Below are positions 26,428 to 35,001 of a stretch of 64,000 nucleotides of DNA, one piece after another. The DNA comes from Azospirillum sp. TSH100 (GTDB lineage Bacteria > Pseudomonadota > Alphaproteobacteria > Azospirillales > Azospirillaceae). Position 1 is the first letter of the stretch. Each line of letters starts with the position of its first letter. The notes below the pieces were generated by a model that saw only the letters and a list, made by a program, of their open reading frames with translations, ran no database searches and was not told the DNA's origin. The translations under genes and the position numbers were made by a program. The stretch is from positions 186,001 through 250,000 of the forward strand of contig NZ_CP039640.1 of assembly GCF_004923295.1 (NCBI RefSeq), written 5' to 3'.

Positions 26428-28041
26428 ATGATCCAGCCGCAGTCCTTTCTCATCCCCGCCGTCGAGGCCCACCAGACCGACCGGCTGGACGAAGCCCGGC
26501 AGCTGTACCGCAAGGCACTCGCCGTCGATCCCGCCCAGTATGACGGGCTGCAACTGCTGGGGTTGGTGGAAAAGCGGTTCGCCAGGACCGACGACGCGGT
26601 GGCTCTGATGCGCCGGGCGCTGAGGCTGGCTCCCGGCTTCACCGCCGTACGGCAGAATCTGTGCCGCACCTTGCAGGGGATCGGCGACCATGCCGGCGCC
26701 ATGATCCTGCTTCGCCAGCTGGCTGCGGAACTTCCCGACGATGCCGAGCCCCTGTACCAGCTGGGCAGCACCCTGCTGCGGCAGGAGCGGCGGCAGGAGG
26801 CCGCCGGACCGCTGCGGCGGGCGGCGGTGCTGCGTCCGGACCATCTGGAAACCCGCATCGCCCTCAGCGAGGCCCTGCTGCTCGATTCCGCCTCGCAGGG
26901 GGCGGAGTTCGAAGAGTCGCTGCGCAACGCCCAGGCTTCGGTCATGCTGGGGCCCGGCAACCCGGTGGCCCATCTGCAGGTCGCCCTGGTGCTGGAGGAG
27001 ATGGCCCGCGCGTCGGAGTCCCTGGCGGCCTGCCGCCGGGCGTTGCGCCTGCAGCCGACCATGACCGACGCCCGCCACATCGCCGGCATCAACCGGATGC
27101 GGCTCGGCGATTTCGTCGGCGGCATGGCCGATTTCGAAGCGCGCAAGAACAATGTCTGGTTCCGGGCCGACGGCAACCCGATCCCGGTCTGGGACGGCCG
27201 GCCGCTGCCCGACGACACGGTGGCCCTGGCCGCCGAGGGCGGCTGGGGCGACATGATCCATTTCATCCGCTTCGTGCCGCAGGTCGCCCGCATCTGCGGC
27301 GAGGTGGTCGTGGTCTGTCCGCCGCGGCTGCAGCGCCTGCTGGCGACCGTACCCAATCCCGGCAACATCCGCTTCAACCCGGAGCACATGCCCGACATCC
27401 GGGCCCGTGCGATGTGCCTCAGCCTGCCCCATCTGCTCGGGTCGACCGCCGACAGCGTGCCGAACCGCCCCTATCTGTCGGCCGATCCCGAACGGGTGCG
27501 GCTGTGGACGGAACGGCTGGCCGGGCTGGGCGGCCTGCGCGTCGGGCTGTGCTGGAGCAACGGCGACGCCACCCGCGACGCCGACCCCAGGCGCTCCGTC
27601 CCCTTCGAGTTCGTCCGCCCGTTGGCCGCCATCCCCGGCGTCAGCCTGGTCAACCTGCACAAGCAGGACAATGCCGCCAAGCGCCTGGCGGATGCCGACG
27701 AGGCGCTGCTCCACCGGCTGGGTGCGGATTTCGACGCCGGGCCGGACGCCTTCCTCGACACCGCGGCGGTGATGAAGACGCTGGATCTGGTCATCGCCAT
27801 CGACAGTTCCGTCCTGCATGTCGCCGGGGCGCTGGGCGTCCCGACCTGGCTGCCGGCGCCCTACCGGATGGACTGGCGCTGGATGAACGATGCGGAGAAG
27901 AGCATCTGGTACCCGTCCTTGCGCATCTACCGCCAGGACCGCCAGTGGGACTGGTCCGGTTCGATGGCCAGCATCGCCCATGACCTCGCCCGCGCCGCCG
28001 AGGCCAAGGCCGCCGGTCTGCCGCCGGACCTGCTGCCGTAA
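26428..28041 (+). CDS. TPR-fused GT9-like protein
   Basis: 537 residues; ATG at 26428 (MIQPQSFLIP) is used because the TPR begins right after it. TPR-like helices cover residues 8-240 (DEARQLYRKALAVDPAQYDG). The C-terminal half resembles heptosyltransferase (GT9) folds: ALAAEGGWGDMIHFIRFVPQ (about 268-287), GLRVGLCWSNGDATRDADPR (about 372-391) and IAIDSSVLHVAGALGVPTWL (about 455-474), which matches the family's DTxxxHLAxALG signature. The same architecture occurs in the gene at 43669, without the extra domain. It probably adds a sugar; donor unknown. The hairpin at 28066 follows. Confidence 0.78.
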   Translation: MIQPQSFLIPAVEAHQTDRLDEARQLYRKALAVDPAQYDGLQLLGLVEKRFARTDDAVALMRRALRLAPGFTAVRQNLCRTLQGIGDHAGAMILLRQLAAELPDDAEPLYQLGSTLLRQERRQEAAGPLRRAAVLRPDHLETRIALSEALLLDSASQGAEFEESLRNAQASVMLGPGNPVAHLQVALVLEEMARASESLAACRRALRLQPTMTDARHIAGINRMRLGDFVGGMADFEARKNNVWFRADGNPIPVWDGRPLPDDTVALAAEGGWGDMIHFIRFVPQVARICGEVVVVCPPRLQRLLATVPNPGNIRFNPEHMPDIRARAMCLSLPHLLGSTADSVPNRPYLSADPERVRLWTERLAGLGGLRVGLCWSNGDATRDADPRRSVPFEFVRPLAAIPGVSLVNLHKQDNAAKRLADADEALLHRLGADFDAGPDAFLDTAAVMKTLDLVIAIDSSVLHVAGALGVPTWLPAPYRMDWRWMNDAEKSIWYPSLRIYRQDRQWDWSGSMASIAHDLARAAEAKAAGLPPDLLP

Positions 28042-28065
28042 GTCGGCTGACGGTGTGGTGGAACA

Positions 28066-28113
28066 TTTGGAACACCGTGGAACAGAAATAGGCGCCTGTT
28101 CCATTGTTCCAAA
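28066..28113. repeat. nested inverted repeat between convergent genes
   Basis: Outer arms TTTGGAAC (28066-28073) and GTTCCAAA (28106-28113), inner arms TGGAACAG (28078-28085) and CTGTTCCA (28096-28103). The two stems stack with a small internal loop. It sits between the stops of a plus and a minus gene and may terminate both; no T-run, so uncertain. It also contains direct copies of GGAACA. Confidence 0.5.
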
Positions 28114-28217
28114 GGTCCGGCCGGCGGACAGGTCTTTCTATCACGCAGCAGGAACGGGGATAAGCGCAGGCTGAAAAATCCACCGCGGCAGGACGGGACG
28201 CCGGCGTGCGGTCCTGC

Positions 28218-29138
28218 TCAGCGCTTGCGCGCCGCGAAGATGATGGGGGTTTCCCAGTGCAGACGGCGGGCGAGCCAGATCGCGGGCTCCAGCAGGCCGG
28301 AGCGGTGGACGAAGGTGACGATGCGCTTGGCGACCGACAACGCCGCCCAATCACCAAAGCCCAGGGTGCGCAGGCGCTGCTCGAAGACGCCCCAGCCCCA
28401 GTCCAGCACCTCCAGCCTGCCGGGATGGCGGCCGAGCCAGCGGTCGAACCAGGGGCGGTCGATCAGGTTGAGGGTGTCGACATAGGACGGGTCGCGGCCG
28501 AACAGCCGGACATAGAGCTTCGCCAGCCCGGCCGGCATCCGCGGCAGCCACAGGATGCCGTAATGCCCCTCCCACCAGGAGCCGTAGTTGGGCACGACGA
28601 TCAGCAGCAGCCCGCCCGGCTTCAGCACGCGCAGCGCCTCGTCCAGCACCGCCGCCGGGTCGCCGACATGCTCCAACACGTTGGAGGAGTAGACGATGTC
28701 GAAGCTGGCATCCGAAAAGGGAATCGCCTCGCCGGTGGCGTCGCGCACCGCGTCGGCCGGCAGGCCGTAATGGTCGATCAGCCGGCGGCAGACATCCAGC
28801 GTGGAGCTGTATTCGCCCATGCTGGGCTCGATGCCGTGGATGTCCAGCCCATGCGCCGTGCGGCCGCGCACCACGGTCATGCCGCAGCCCGACCCGACCT
28901 CCAGGATGCGGGCCTTGTCCGCATCGACCCCGGCGGCAGCGGCGGTGCGCCGCAGTTCCGCCACCTGCTCGTCGGCCCGGGCCTCCGACAGCATGTCGCG
29001 CACGACATCGGCAACCGGCACGCGGGTGACGCCACCGATGAAGCCGCTGTCGATGTAGCCGCGGGACAGCAGCCGGCCCAGTTCCTCCCAGTCGGGGGAA
29101 GCCGTCCGATCCTCCCGTCCCGCCGCCGCCTCAGGCAT
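28218..29138 (-). CDS. class I SAM-dependent methyltransferase
   Basis: 306 residues, ATG at 29138 overlapping the stop of the upstream gene by 8 bases. SAM motif I is ILEVGSGCGMTVVRG (about 75-89), the acidic motif follows at GIEPSMGEY, and the post-I/II segment is FDIVYSSNVLEHVGDPAAVL (about 140-159) with LKPGGLLLIVVPN. Substrate is unknown; glycan or lipid-linked sugar methylation is likely given the neighbours. Last gene of a three-gene minus operon behind the fucosyltransferase-like gene. Confidence 0.8.
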   Translation of the reverse strand: MPEAAAGREDRTASPDWEELGRLLSRGYIDSGFIGGVTRVPVADVVRDMLSEARADEQVAELRRTAAAAGVDADKARILEVGSGCGMTVVRGRTAHGLDIHGIEPSMGEYSSTLDVCRRLIDHYGLPADAVRDATGEAIPFSDASFDIVYSSNVLEHVGDPAAVLDEALRVLKPGGLLLIVVPNYGSWWEGHYGILWLPRMPAGLAKLYVRLFGRDPSYVDTLNLIDRPWFDRWLGRHPGRLEVLDWGWGVFEQRLRTLGFGDWAALSVAKRIVTFVHRSGLLEPAIWLARRLHWETPIIFAARKR

Positions 29139-29889
29139 TCTTCGTCGCCCGGATCACGAAGATCGTGGCGCTCTTCATCCGGCCCAGCCGGTCCTGGATG
29201 CACTCGGCCTTGAAGCCGTTGCGCTCGAACAGCGCAATGATCTCCCCGATCGAATAGAAGGTCTTGTAGGGCGGGTAGTACCAGTCCTCGACCTGGGCCT
29301 GGATCGACACGTTGTCGGCACGGCGGTTGATCTCCTGTCCCTTCAACAGGCAGGCGACCTTGGTCAGCCCGGTGAAGAAGCCGCCGACCAGCTTGCGCCG
29401 GGCCGGCGTGTCCATGTAGGCGCGGCAGAAGTGGCGCACGCCCTCATGCACCGGCGACAGCCAGGTCTTCAGGTAGAGGCCGAGATAGACGGTGCCGCCC
29501 GGCTTGGTGACGGCCATCAGGTTGCGCATGACCTTCATCGGGTCGGGCGCCATCATCGCCACCCCCCAGCACCAGACCAGATCGAACGGACCGAGGTCCG
29601 TGTCCAGTTCCTGCAGGTCCTGGTGATGGAACTCGATGTTGTCGCGGCCGAAGCGCTGGGCCTGCTGGCGGGCGGTGGCGAGGCTGTCCGACGACACGTC
29701 GACCGATACCACCTGTTCCGCCATTTCCGACAGGATGACGGAGCAGATGCCGTGGCCGCAGCCGGCATCGAGCGCCCGGCCGATCTGCCGCTCGGTCAGC
29801 GTCTCCAGCATGTACTTCTTGGTCTCGTCGTAGATCGGCACGAAACGGGGCCAGAAGTCGTCGTAGAATTCCTTGGTCGCGAGATCCAT
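29131..29889 (-). CDS. class I SAM-dependent methyltransferase
   Basis: 252 residues, ATG at 29889. SAM motif I ALDAGCGHGICSVILSEMA (about 39-57), then VVSVDVSSDSLATARQQAQR and the motif FDLVWCWGVAMMAPDPMKVM (about 102-121), VTKPGGTVYLGLYLKTWL. Its C-terminus has YKTFYSIGEIIALFERNGF, a typical cap of UbiE/Cyclopropane-type folds. The gene lies between the fucosyltransferase-like gene (54 bases upstream) and another methyltransferase overlapping its end, so both act probably on the same glycan. Exact acceptor unknown. Confidence 0.8.
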   Translation of the reverse strand: MDLATKEFYDDFWPRFVPIYDETKKYMLETLTERQIGRALDAGCGHGICSVILSEMAEQVVSVDVSSDSLATARQQAQRFGRDNIEFHHQDLQELDTDLGPFDLVWCWGVAMMAPDPMKVMRNLMAVTKPGGTVYLGLYLKTWLSPVHEGVRHFCRAYMDTPARRKLVGGFFTGLTKVACLLKGQEINRRADNVSIQAQVEDWYYPPYKTFYSIGEIIALFERNGFKAECIQDRLGRMKSATIFVIRATKNA

Positions 29890-29943
29890 GGGGCTGCCCT
29901 CCCGCCCACTGAGGGCGTCGCTTTGGTCGTGATGGTGGTGGTC

Positions 29944-31908
29944 TTAAGGGGTCTCGGACGACGCCGTCCAGGGGGAATAGGGCCTGATCCGCCGCGCCGC
30001 CGCATCCGGCTCGACGAACAGCTGGGCGTTGCGGTTCAGCAGGGCCGCCAGCTGGCTGTAGCCGCTCTGGGCGCTGACGCCCAGCACGTCGGCGTTCATC
30101 AGGACATGGAAGTCCTGCAGGAACTCCAGCCCCTTCCACGGCTGCACCGCCCCCTCCCTCGCCAGATCGGCCCCAGTCAAATCGGCCAGCGAGACCGGCG
30201 CGAACTCCGCGAAGTCGGCGATGGTCGCCGGGTCGTCGGTGGCGATGTAGAGCACCGGCCGGTCCAGCGTCGGCCACAGCGCCTTCAGCCAGTCGACGTA
30301 CCAGGAGGTCTCGGTGATGGTGTAGCGGAACCAGACGAAGTCGCCGCGGCGGATGTGCAGCGCCACCACCGTGTTGCCACGCTGTTTGAGCGCCTGCATC
30401 ACCGGATCGACATAGGGCAGCCAGTCCGGCCGGGGCCGCAGCCAGGACCGCACCCGCTCACGCCACTCCTCGCGATGCTCGAAGAGGAACAGGGGCGAGA
30501 GGATGTCGACGTCCGGACGCGGATCGTCGCGCCGCCCGGTCACCAGATCGTTCAGGATGCGCCGGGCGAAATGCATCGGCTTCAGCCCGCCGCCGGGCCT
30601 GGGGTCGTCGAGGTCGAAGTAATACCCCCCGACCCAGTCCGGCGTCTCCAGCCGGTAGCCGAATTTCTCGGCATAGAGCCGCAGCAGCACATATTCCAGC
30701 ACGTTGTGGGCGAAGCGCCCGTGGGTGGCCAGCGTCGAGGAACAGATGCGCGGCTGCGACGGATCGGGGTTTGCCGGCCGTTCCAGCCGCCGGCCCTGCC
30801 GGGCCAGGACCTGTTGCAACCCGGCGATCGACTTCACGGTGAAGAAGCGGCTGCCATGGCCGTGGACGCCGGCCAGCACCTCCACCGCCCGGTCGATCTC
30901 GCCGGCTGCCAGCCAGCTTTCGGCGATGGCGGTCAGGCATTCGATGCGGAAGGCGTTGGGGTCGGCGAGGTGGGGATAGCGGTAGTCGGCGAAGAAGCGC
31001 CGCGAGTCCTCGTAACGTCCCTGGCGGACCAGCAGGGCCGACAACATGTCGATGGCGCCGGCCACGTCGCTGCCCGGACTGGTCAACGCCAGCCGCAGCA
31101 CCTGCTCCGCCTCGCCTTCGCGACCCAAGCCGGTCAGCACGTCGGCCAGCCGGGTCAGCGACAGGTTGACGCCGGCGCGCGCCGCGCGGACATAGCTGTC
31201 GACCGCAGCCTCGGCCAATCCGGCGGCATGCTGGGCGTTGCCCTGATTGTAGAGGGCGCCGCCCTGCTCCGGCTCGATGGTGAGCGAGCGGCGGAAGCAG
31301 ACCAGCGCCTCGTCCAGCCGGCCGAGTTCGACCAGCAGGTTGCCGAGGTTCATGTGGGCGGCGGCGAAGTCCGGCTGCAGGGCGAGCGCGTTGCGTTGGC
31401 TGCCCAAGGCAAGAGCCACGGCGCCGGCATCGGACGCCCCGCCCTGGCGCAGCGCGATGCCCAGATCGTGGTAGAGGTTGGGACGCTGGGGAGCAAGGCG
31501 CAGCGCGCGGCGAAAGGACGCGGCCGACGCAGCCCAGTCGCGCGGGCCGCCGCGTCCGCACAGCAGGGAGGCGAGGCCATGATGAGCCGGCTCCAATGCC
31601 GGATCGATCGCCAGGGCCCGGCGCTGCGCCGCCGCCGCCTCGTCGATCCGGCCCAGCTCGGACAGGGTGGAGGCGAGGTTGCAGCAGGCGTCGGCCATCT
31701 CCGGGGCGATCTCCAGCGCGCTGCGGATCAGTTCCAGCGCCTTGTCCCGGCGCCCTTCCCGACGCTCGATCAACCCCAGCAGATGCAAGGCCGTGGCGTT
31801 GCGCGGATCGACCTCCAGTATCCGCAGATACAGATCGCGCGCTTCGCCCAGACGGTCGGAACGCTGCAATCCAACAGCGATCTGCAATGCTTCGGCAACG
31901 GTTGCCAT
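29944..31908 (-). CDS. TPR-fused fucosyltransferase candidate
   Basis: 654 residues from ATG 31908 (MATVAEALQIA); the frame remains open further upstream but has no protein character there. About eight TPR-like units fill residues 5-340. The catalytic half starts near 400 (STLATHGRFAHNVLEYVLLR), resembling the N-terminus of GT11-type alpha-1,2-fucosyltransferases, and has VVALHIRRGDF near 514-522, the HxRxGD motif that binds GDP-fucose in GT11, GT23 and GT65. The C-terminus has DFHVLMNADVLGVSAQSGYS. GDP-L-fucose is made by enzymes in this window, which supports a fucosyl donor. First gene of a three-gene minus operon with two methyltransferases. A 14-bp tandem repeat lies just upstream. Confidence 0.72.
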   Translation of the reverse strand: MATVAEALQIAVGLQRSDRLGEARDLYLRILEVDPRNATALHLLGLIERREGRRDKALELIRSALEIAPEMADACCNLASTLSELGRIDEAAAAQRRALAIDPALEPAHHGLASLLCGRGGPRDWAASAASFRRALRLAPQRPNLYHDLGIALRQGGASDAGAVALALGSQRNALALQPDFAAAHMNLGNLLVELGRLDEALVCFRRSLTIEPEQGGALYNQGNAQHAAGLAEAAVDSYVRAARAGVNLSLTRLADVLTGLGREGEAEQVLRLALTSPGSDVAGAIDMLSALLVRQGRYEDSRRFFADYRYPHLADPNAFRIECLTAIAESWLAAGEIDRAVEVLAGVHGHGSRFFTVKSIAGLQQVLARQGRRLERPANPDPSQPRICSSTLATHGRFAHNVLEYVLLRLYAEKFGYRLETPDWVGGYYFDLDDPRPGGGLKPMHFARRILNDLVTGRRDDPRPDVDILSPLFLFEHREEWRERVRSWLRPRPDWLPYVDPVMQALKQRGNTVVALHIRRGDFVWFRYTITETSWYVDWLKALWPTLDRPVLYIATDDPATIADFAEFAPVSLADLTGADLAREGAVQPWKGLEFLQDFHVLMNADVLGVSAQSGYSQLAALLNRNAQLFVEPDAAARRIRPYSPWTASSETP

Positions 31909-32233
31909 GGTGATCCACGCGGTGAGGCCGGGGCGACGCGGCCGGGGAGCCGTTCCAACCCGACCGCTCCACCCGGGAACATCCACCCGGGAACATCTCC
32001 CGGAAACATCCCCATGGAACCGCCCCGGGAAAGGCCCAGACTGTTCGGGGCGCACCCTATCGCCCCAGGTTGAACGCATCAACAGCGTTCGTGCCATGTC
32101 CCGCACATCTTCGATCGGTCTCGACATTGTCCTCGGAACCCTCAAAAGGCGAAAAACCAAGGGCCTTGCCTTCGTTGGATGACTTGACGATAGTGCCCGA
32201 TCATCAACCCCGTACAGATCAAGGGTCGGTCCT
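31909..32233. other. 325-base divergent intergenic region
   Basis: Separates the TPR-fucosyltransferase gene (minus) from gmd (plus), so it must hold promoters for both operons. It contains the 14-bp tandem repeat at 31970-32010 and, at the far end, the AAGGG (32221-32225) that selects the TTG start of gmd. No promoter hexamers could be called with confidence. Confidence 0.5.
31970..32010. repeat. 14-bp tandem repeat upstream of the fucosyltransferase operon
   Basis: CACCCGGGAACATC occurs at 31970-31983 and exactly again at 31984-31997, then a diverged copy TCCCGGAAACATC at 31998-32010. It lies 62 bases upstream of the minus-strand start at 31908, a position suited to a regulator-binding array. 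Could also be simple sequence drift. Confidence 0.55.
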
Positions 32234-33289
32234 TTGCGCAAAGTTGCCCTCATCACCGGCGCCACCGGCCAGGATGGCGCGTATCTTGCCGAGCTTCTGC
32301 TGGGGAAGGGCTATGTCGTCCACGGCGTCAAGCGCCGGTCCTCGTCCTTCAACACGGGGCGGGTGGAGCATCTCTACCGCGACCCGCATGAGGAGGATGT
32401 CAGCTTCTTCATGCATTACGGCGACCTGACGGACAGCACCAACCTGATCCGTCTGGTCCAGCAGATCCAGCCGACCGAGATCTACAATCTGGCGGCCCAG
32501 AGCCACGTCCATGTGAGCTTCGAGACGCCGGAATACACCGCCAATGCCGATGGCATCGGCACCCTGCGCCTGCTGGAAGCGATCCGCATCCTGGGTCTGG
32601 AGAAGACCACGCGCTTCTATCAGGCCTCCACCTCGGAGCTTTACGGCAAGGTGCAGGAGACGCCGCAGCGCGAGACCACGCCCTTCTACCCGCGCAGCCC
32701 CTATGCCGCCGCCAAGCTGTATGCCTACTGGATCACGGTGAACTACCGCGAGGCCTACGGCATGCATGCCAGCAACGGCATCCTGTTCAACCACGAGGGC
32801 CCGACCCGCGGCGAGACCTTCGTCACCCGCAAGATCACCCGTGCGGTGGCGGCGATCGAGCATGGCCGCCAGGACTGCCTGTATCTGGGCAACCTGGACG
32901 CCAAGCGCGACTGGGGCCACGCCCGCGACTATGTCGAGGGCATGTGGCGCATCCTGCAGCAGGATGAGGCCGACGATTACGTGCTGGCCACCGGCGAGAC
33001 CCATTCGGTGCGCGAGTTCGTCGAACTGGCCTTCGGCCATATCGGCCGCGGGATTGAGTGGCGCGGCGAGGGCGTGGACGAGGAAGGCATCTGCCAGAAG
33101 ACCGGCAAGGTGGTGGTCCGCATCGATCCGCGCTATTTCCGCCCGACCGAAGTCGACCTGCTGCTGGGCGATCCCAGCAAGGCGCGCGCGAAGCTGGGCT
33201 GGACCCACACCACCGCTTTCCGCGATCTGGTACGGGACATGGTCGAATCGGACATGCGGCTGGCAGCCAACGGCGACGATCACCGCTGA
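32234..33289 (+). CDS. gmd: GDP-mannose 4,6-dehydratase
   Basis: Converts GDP-D-mannose to GDP-4-keto-6-deoxy-D-mannose, the precursor of GDP-L-fucose. 351 residues, the family's usual length, from a TTG start fixed by AAGGG eight bases before it and by an in-frame stop upstream. The NADP motif ALITGATGQDGAYLAELLLG is at 5-24, KRRSSSFNTGRVEHLY follows, the catalytic triad region is FYQASTSELYGKVQETP (Thr and Glu, about 130-146) and YAAAK begins near Tyr 157. First gene of a three-gene plus operon. Substrate comes from ManC (9357) and the product goes to Fcl (13034). Confidence 0.95.
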   Translation: MRKVALITGATGQDGAYLAELLLGKGYVVHGVKRRSSSFNTGRVEHLYRDPHEEDVSFFMHYGDLTDSTNLIRLVQQIQPTEIYNLAAQSHVHVSFETPEYTANADGIGTLRLLEAIRILGLEKTTRFYQASTSELYGKVQETPQRETTPFYPRSPYAAAKLYAYWITVNYREAYGMHASNGILFNHEGPTRGETFVTRKITRAVAAIEHGRQDCLYLGNLDAKRDWGHARDYVEGMWRILQQDEADDYVLATGETHSVREFVELAFGHIGRGIEWRGEGVDEEGICQKTGKVVVRIDPRYFRPTEVDLLLGDPSKARAKLGWTHTTAFRDLVRDMVESDMRLAANGDDHR

Positions 33290-33334
33290 TCCCGCTTCCG
33301 CGACCGCTGCACCGCGACCGATAGGGCGCTGTTC

Positions 33335-34330
33335 ATGATCATCGGAACGACGACCCGGAGCAAACCGAAGACCGCGCTGGTCTTCGGCGTTTCGGGTCAG
33401 GACGGCGCCTATCTCGCCCAGCTTCTGCTGGGCAAGGGCTATACGGTCCACGGCACCTCGCGCGACCGGGAGATGTCGAGCTTCGCCAACCTGCGGCGGC
33501 TCGGCATCTTCGGCCGGGTCGTGCTTCATTCCACCGTGCTGACCGACTTCCGCAGCGTGGTCGAGGTGATCGCCAGGGTCCGCCCGGCCGAAATCTACAA
33601 CCTCGCCAGCCAGGCCTCGGTCGGGTTGTCCTTCGACCAGCCGGTCGAGACGCTGAACAGCACCATCAACAGCACCATCAACATCCTGGAAGCGATCCGC
33701 TTCCTGAATCTCGATGCGCGCTTCTACAATGCGTCGTCCAGCGAATGCTTCGGCAACACCAGCGCTCCGGCAGACGAATCGACCCCGTTCCATCCCCGCA
33801 GCCCCTATGGCGTGGGCAAGGCGGCGGCCTACTGGGCGGTCGCCAACTACCGCGAGGCCTATGGGCTGTTCGCCTGCTCCGGCATCCTGTTCAACCATGA
33901 ATCGCCGCTGCGGCCGGTTCGCTACGTCACCCAGAAGATCATCCGCGGCGCCGCCGACATCGCCGAAGGCAAGGCCGACAGCCTGGAACTGGGAACGCTG
34001 TCGATCGCCCGCGATTGGGGCTGGGCACCGGAATATGTCGATGCCATGGCCCGCATGCTGGCCCATGACCAGCCCGAGGATTTCGTGATCGCCACCGGCG
34101 AGGCGCACCGGTTGGAAGACTTCGTCGAACAGGCCTTTTCCTATTTCGGGCTTGACTGGCGCCGGCATGTCCATGGCAATGCCGCCCTGCTGCGCCCGTC
34201 GGACATCGCCTTCAGCGTCGGCAACCCCGCCAAGGCGGAACGGATGCTGGGCTGGCGTGCCGAACGCCGGATGGCCGACGTGGTGGTCGGACTGGCTGAT
34301 GCCGAGATGGCGCGCCGCGTCGCCGACTGA
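33335..34330 (+). CDS. GDP-mannose dehydratase-family SDR paralogue
   Basis: 331 residues, ATG, 45 bases after gmd. Its sequence parallels Gmd throughout (ALVFGVSGQDGAYLAQLLLG, about 14-33; HPRSPYGVGKAAAYWAVANY near 150-169), so it is a gene-family sister. The catalytic region reads YNASSSECFGN: the Thr of Gmd is Ser here, with Glu, Tyr and Lys kept. The insertion loop RSSSFNTGRVEH of Gmd is replaced by REMSSFANLRRL. It could be a second 4,6-dehydratase, or a 4-keto reductase of the Rmd type that makes GDP-D-rhamnose from the Gmd product. I cannot decide between these from sequence alone. Confidence 0.8.
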   Translation: MIIGTTTRSKPKTALVFGVSGQDGAYLAQLLLGKGYTVHGTSRDREMSSFANLRRLGIFGRVVLHSTVLTDFRSVVEVIARVRPAEIYNLASQASVGLSFDQPVETLNSTINSTINILEAIRFLNLDARFYNASSSECFGNTSAPADESTPFHPRSPYGVGKAAAYWAVANYREAYGLFACSGILFNHESPLRPVRYVTQKIIRGAADIAEGKADSLELGTLSIARDWGWAPEYVDAMARMLAHDQPEDFVIATGEAHRLEDFVEQAFSYFGLDWRRHVHGNAALLRPSDIAFSVGNPAKAERMLGWRAERRMADVVVGLADAEMARRVAD

Positions 34331-34371
34331 TCCGTTTTCACAAATCCCCTCCGTCCCGGAGAACACACCCC

Positions 34372-34800
34372 ATGTCCGCCAAAAGCAGGCTGGTCATCAA
34401 TGTCGAGGTCGACGACCGCACCGTCCTGTTTCCCGACGGCAAGTTCCTGTCCCACATCGCCTTGACCGAAGAAGGATCGGCACAGGACGGCGCCGTCCGG
34501 ATGGAGGGCGTCTTCCTGTTCAATGAAAGCAGGCTGGCGCCGGAAATCGCCACCCTGCCGGAGGAAGACGCGCGCGAGCTGGCACGGTCGATCCTGGACG
34601 CGGTGTTCCAGGGACGGACCCAGCATGTCCTGTCGGAGACCGCGAAGGTCGCCGTGGTCTTCAATCCGAACGGCTTCGTCCTGCGCTTCGGCGAAGGCGA
34701 CGCCCTGCGCGAGCTGTTCATCGGTTCGCCGGCCATCATCCGGCTGGCCCAGGGCATCCTGCGCCTGGTGGACCGCCTGTCGGCCCAACCCGCCCACTGA
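34372..34800 (+). CDS. small protein of unknown function in the gmd operon
   Basis: 142 residues, ATG with GGAG about 12 bases upstream, 41 bases after the gmd paralogue. The predicted fold is mixed beta (residues 5-55: LVINVEVDDRTVLFPDGKFL) then helical (EEDARELARSILDAVFQ, about 65-81), then a beta hairpin and a final helix. There is no signal peptide or membrane segment. I do not recognise a family. Its place as the last gene before a strong terminator ties it to the GDP-sugar genes. Confidence 0.6.
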   Translation: MSAKSRLVINVEVDDRTVLFPDGKFLSHIALTEEGSAQDGAVRMEGVFLFNESRLAPEIATLPEEDARELARSILDAVFQGRTQHVLSETAKVAVVFNPNGFVLRFGEGDALRELFIGSPAIIRLAQGILRLVDRLSAQPAH

Positions 34801-34846
34801 TCCCACCCCCTGCCCTCCCCATCCGACGGCGGGAGGTCCTGTAGCG

Positions 34847-34887
34847 AAAGGCGGCAACCGGTTTTCCCGGCTGCCGCCTTTTCTTTT
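34847..34887 (+). terminator. intrinsic terminator of the gmd operon
   Basis: AAAGGCGGCA with CCGG pairs with CCGG and TGCCGCCTTT across a TTTT loop, followed by TTCTTTTG. It lies about 45 bases past the stop at 34800 and has all marks of a rho-independent terminator. Confidence 0.85.
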
Positions 34888-34941
34888 GTCCGACAGACCC
34901 GGCATGGCCGAGGTAAAGAGCCGATCGGCCACGCCATCCTC

Positions 34942-34980
34942 AAAAGAAAAGGGCGCCCTTGCGGGCGCCCTTTCCTTTTA
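34942..34980. terminator. bidirectional terminator at the end of the giant repeat gene
   Basis: AAAGGGCGCCC and GGGCGCCCTTT form a perfect 11-bp stem with a 4-base loop. On the minus strand a TTTTCTTTTG tract follows, suiting the giant gene that stops at 35002; on the plus strand TTTCCTTTT follows. Confidence 0.88.
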
Positions 34981-35001
34981 CCGCGATGCTTTGTCGCCGG
35001 A

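Noticed and set aside
26232..27398. Long N-terminal extension of the TPR-GT4 gene on the minus strand
   Set aside because: It runs opposite the TPR-GT9 gene, is Ser/Arg-rich, and the TPR domain begins at the ATG at 26231.
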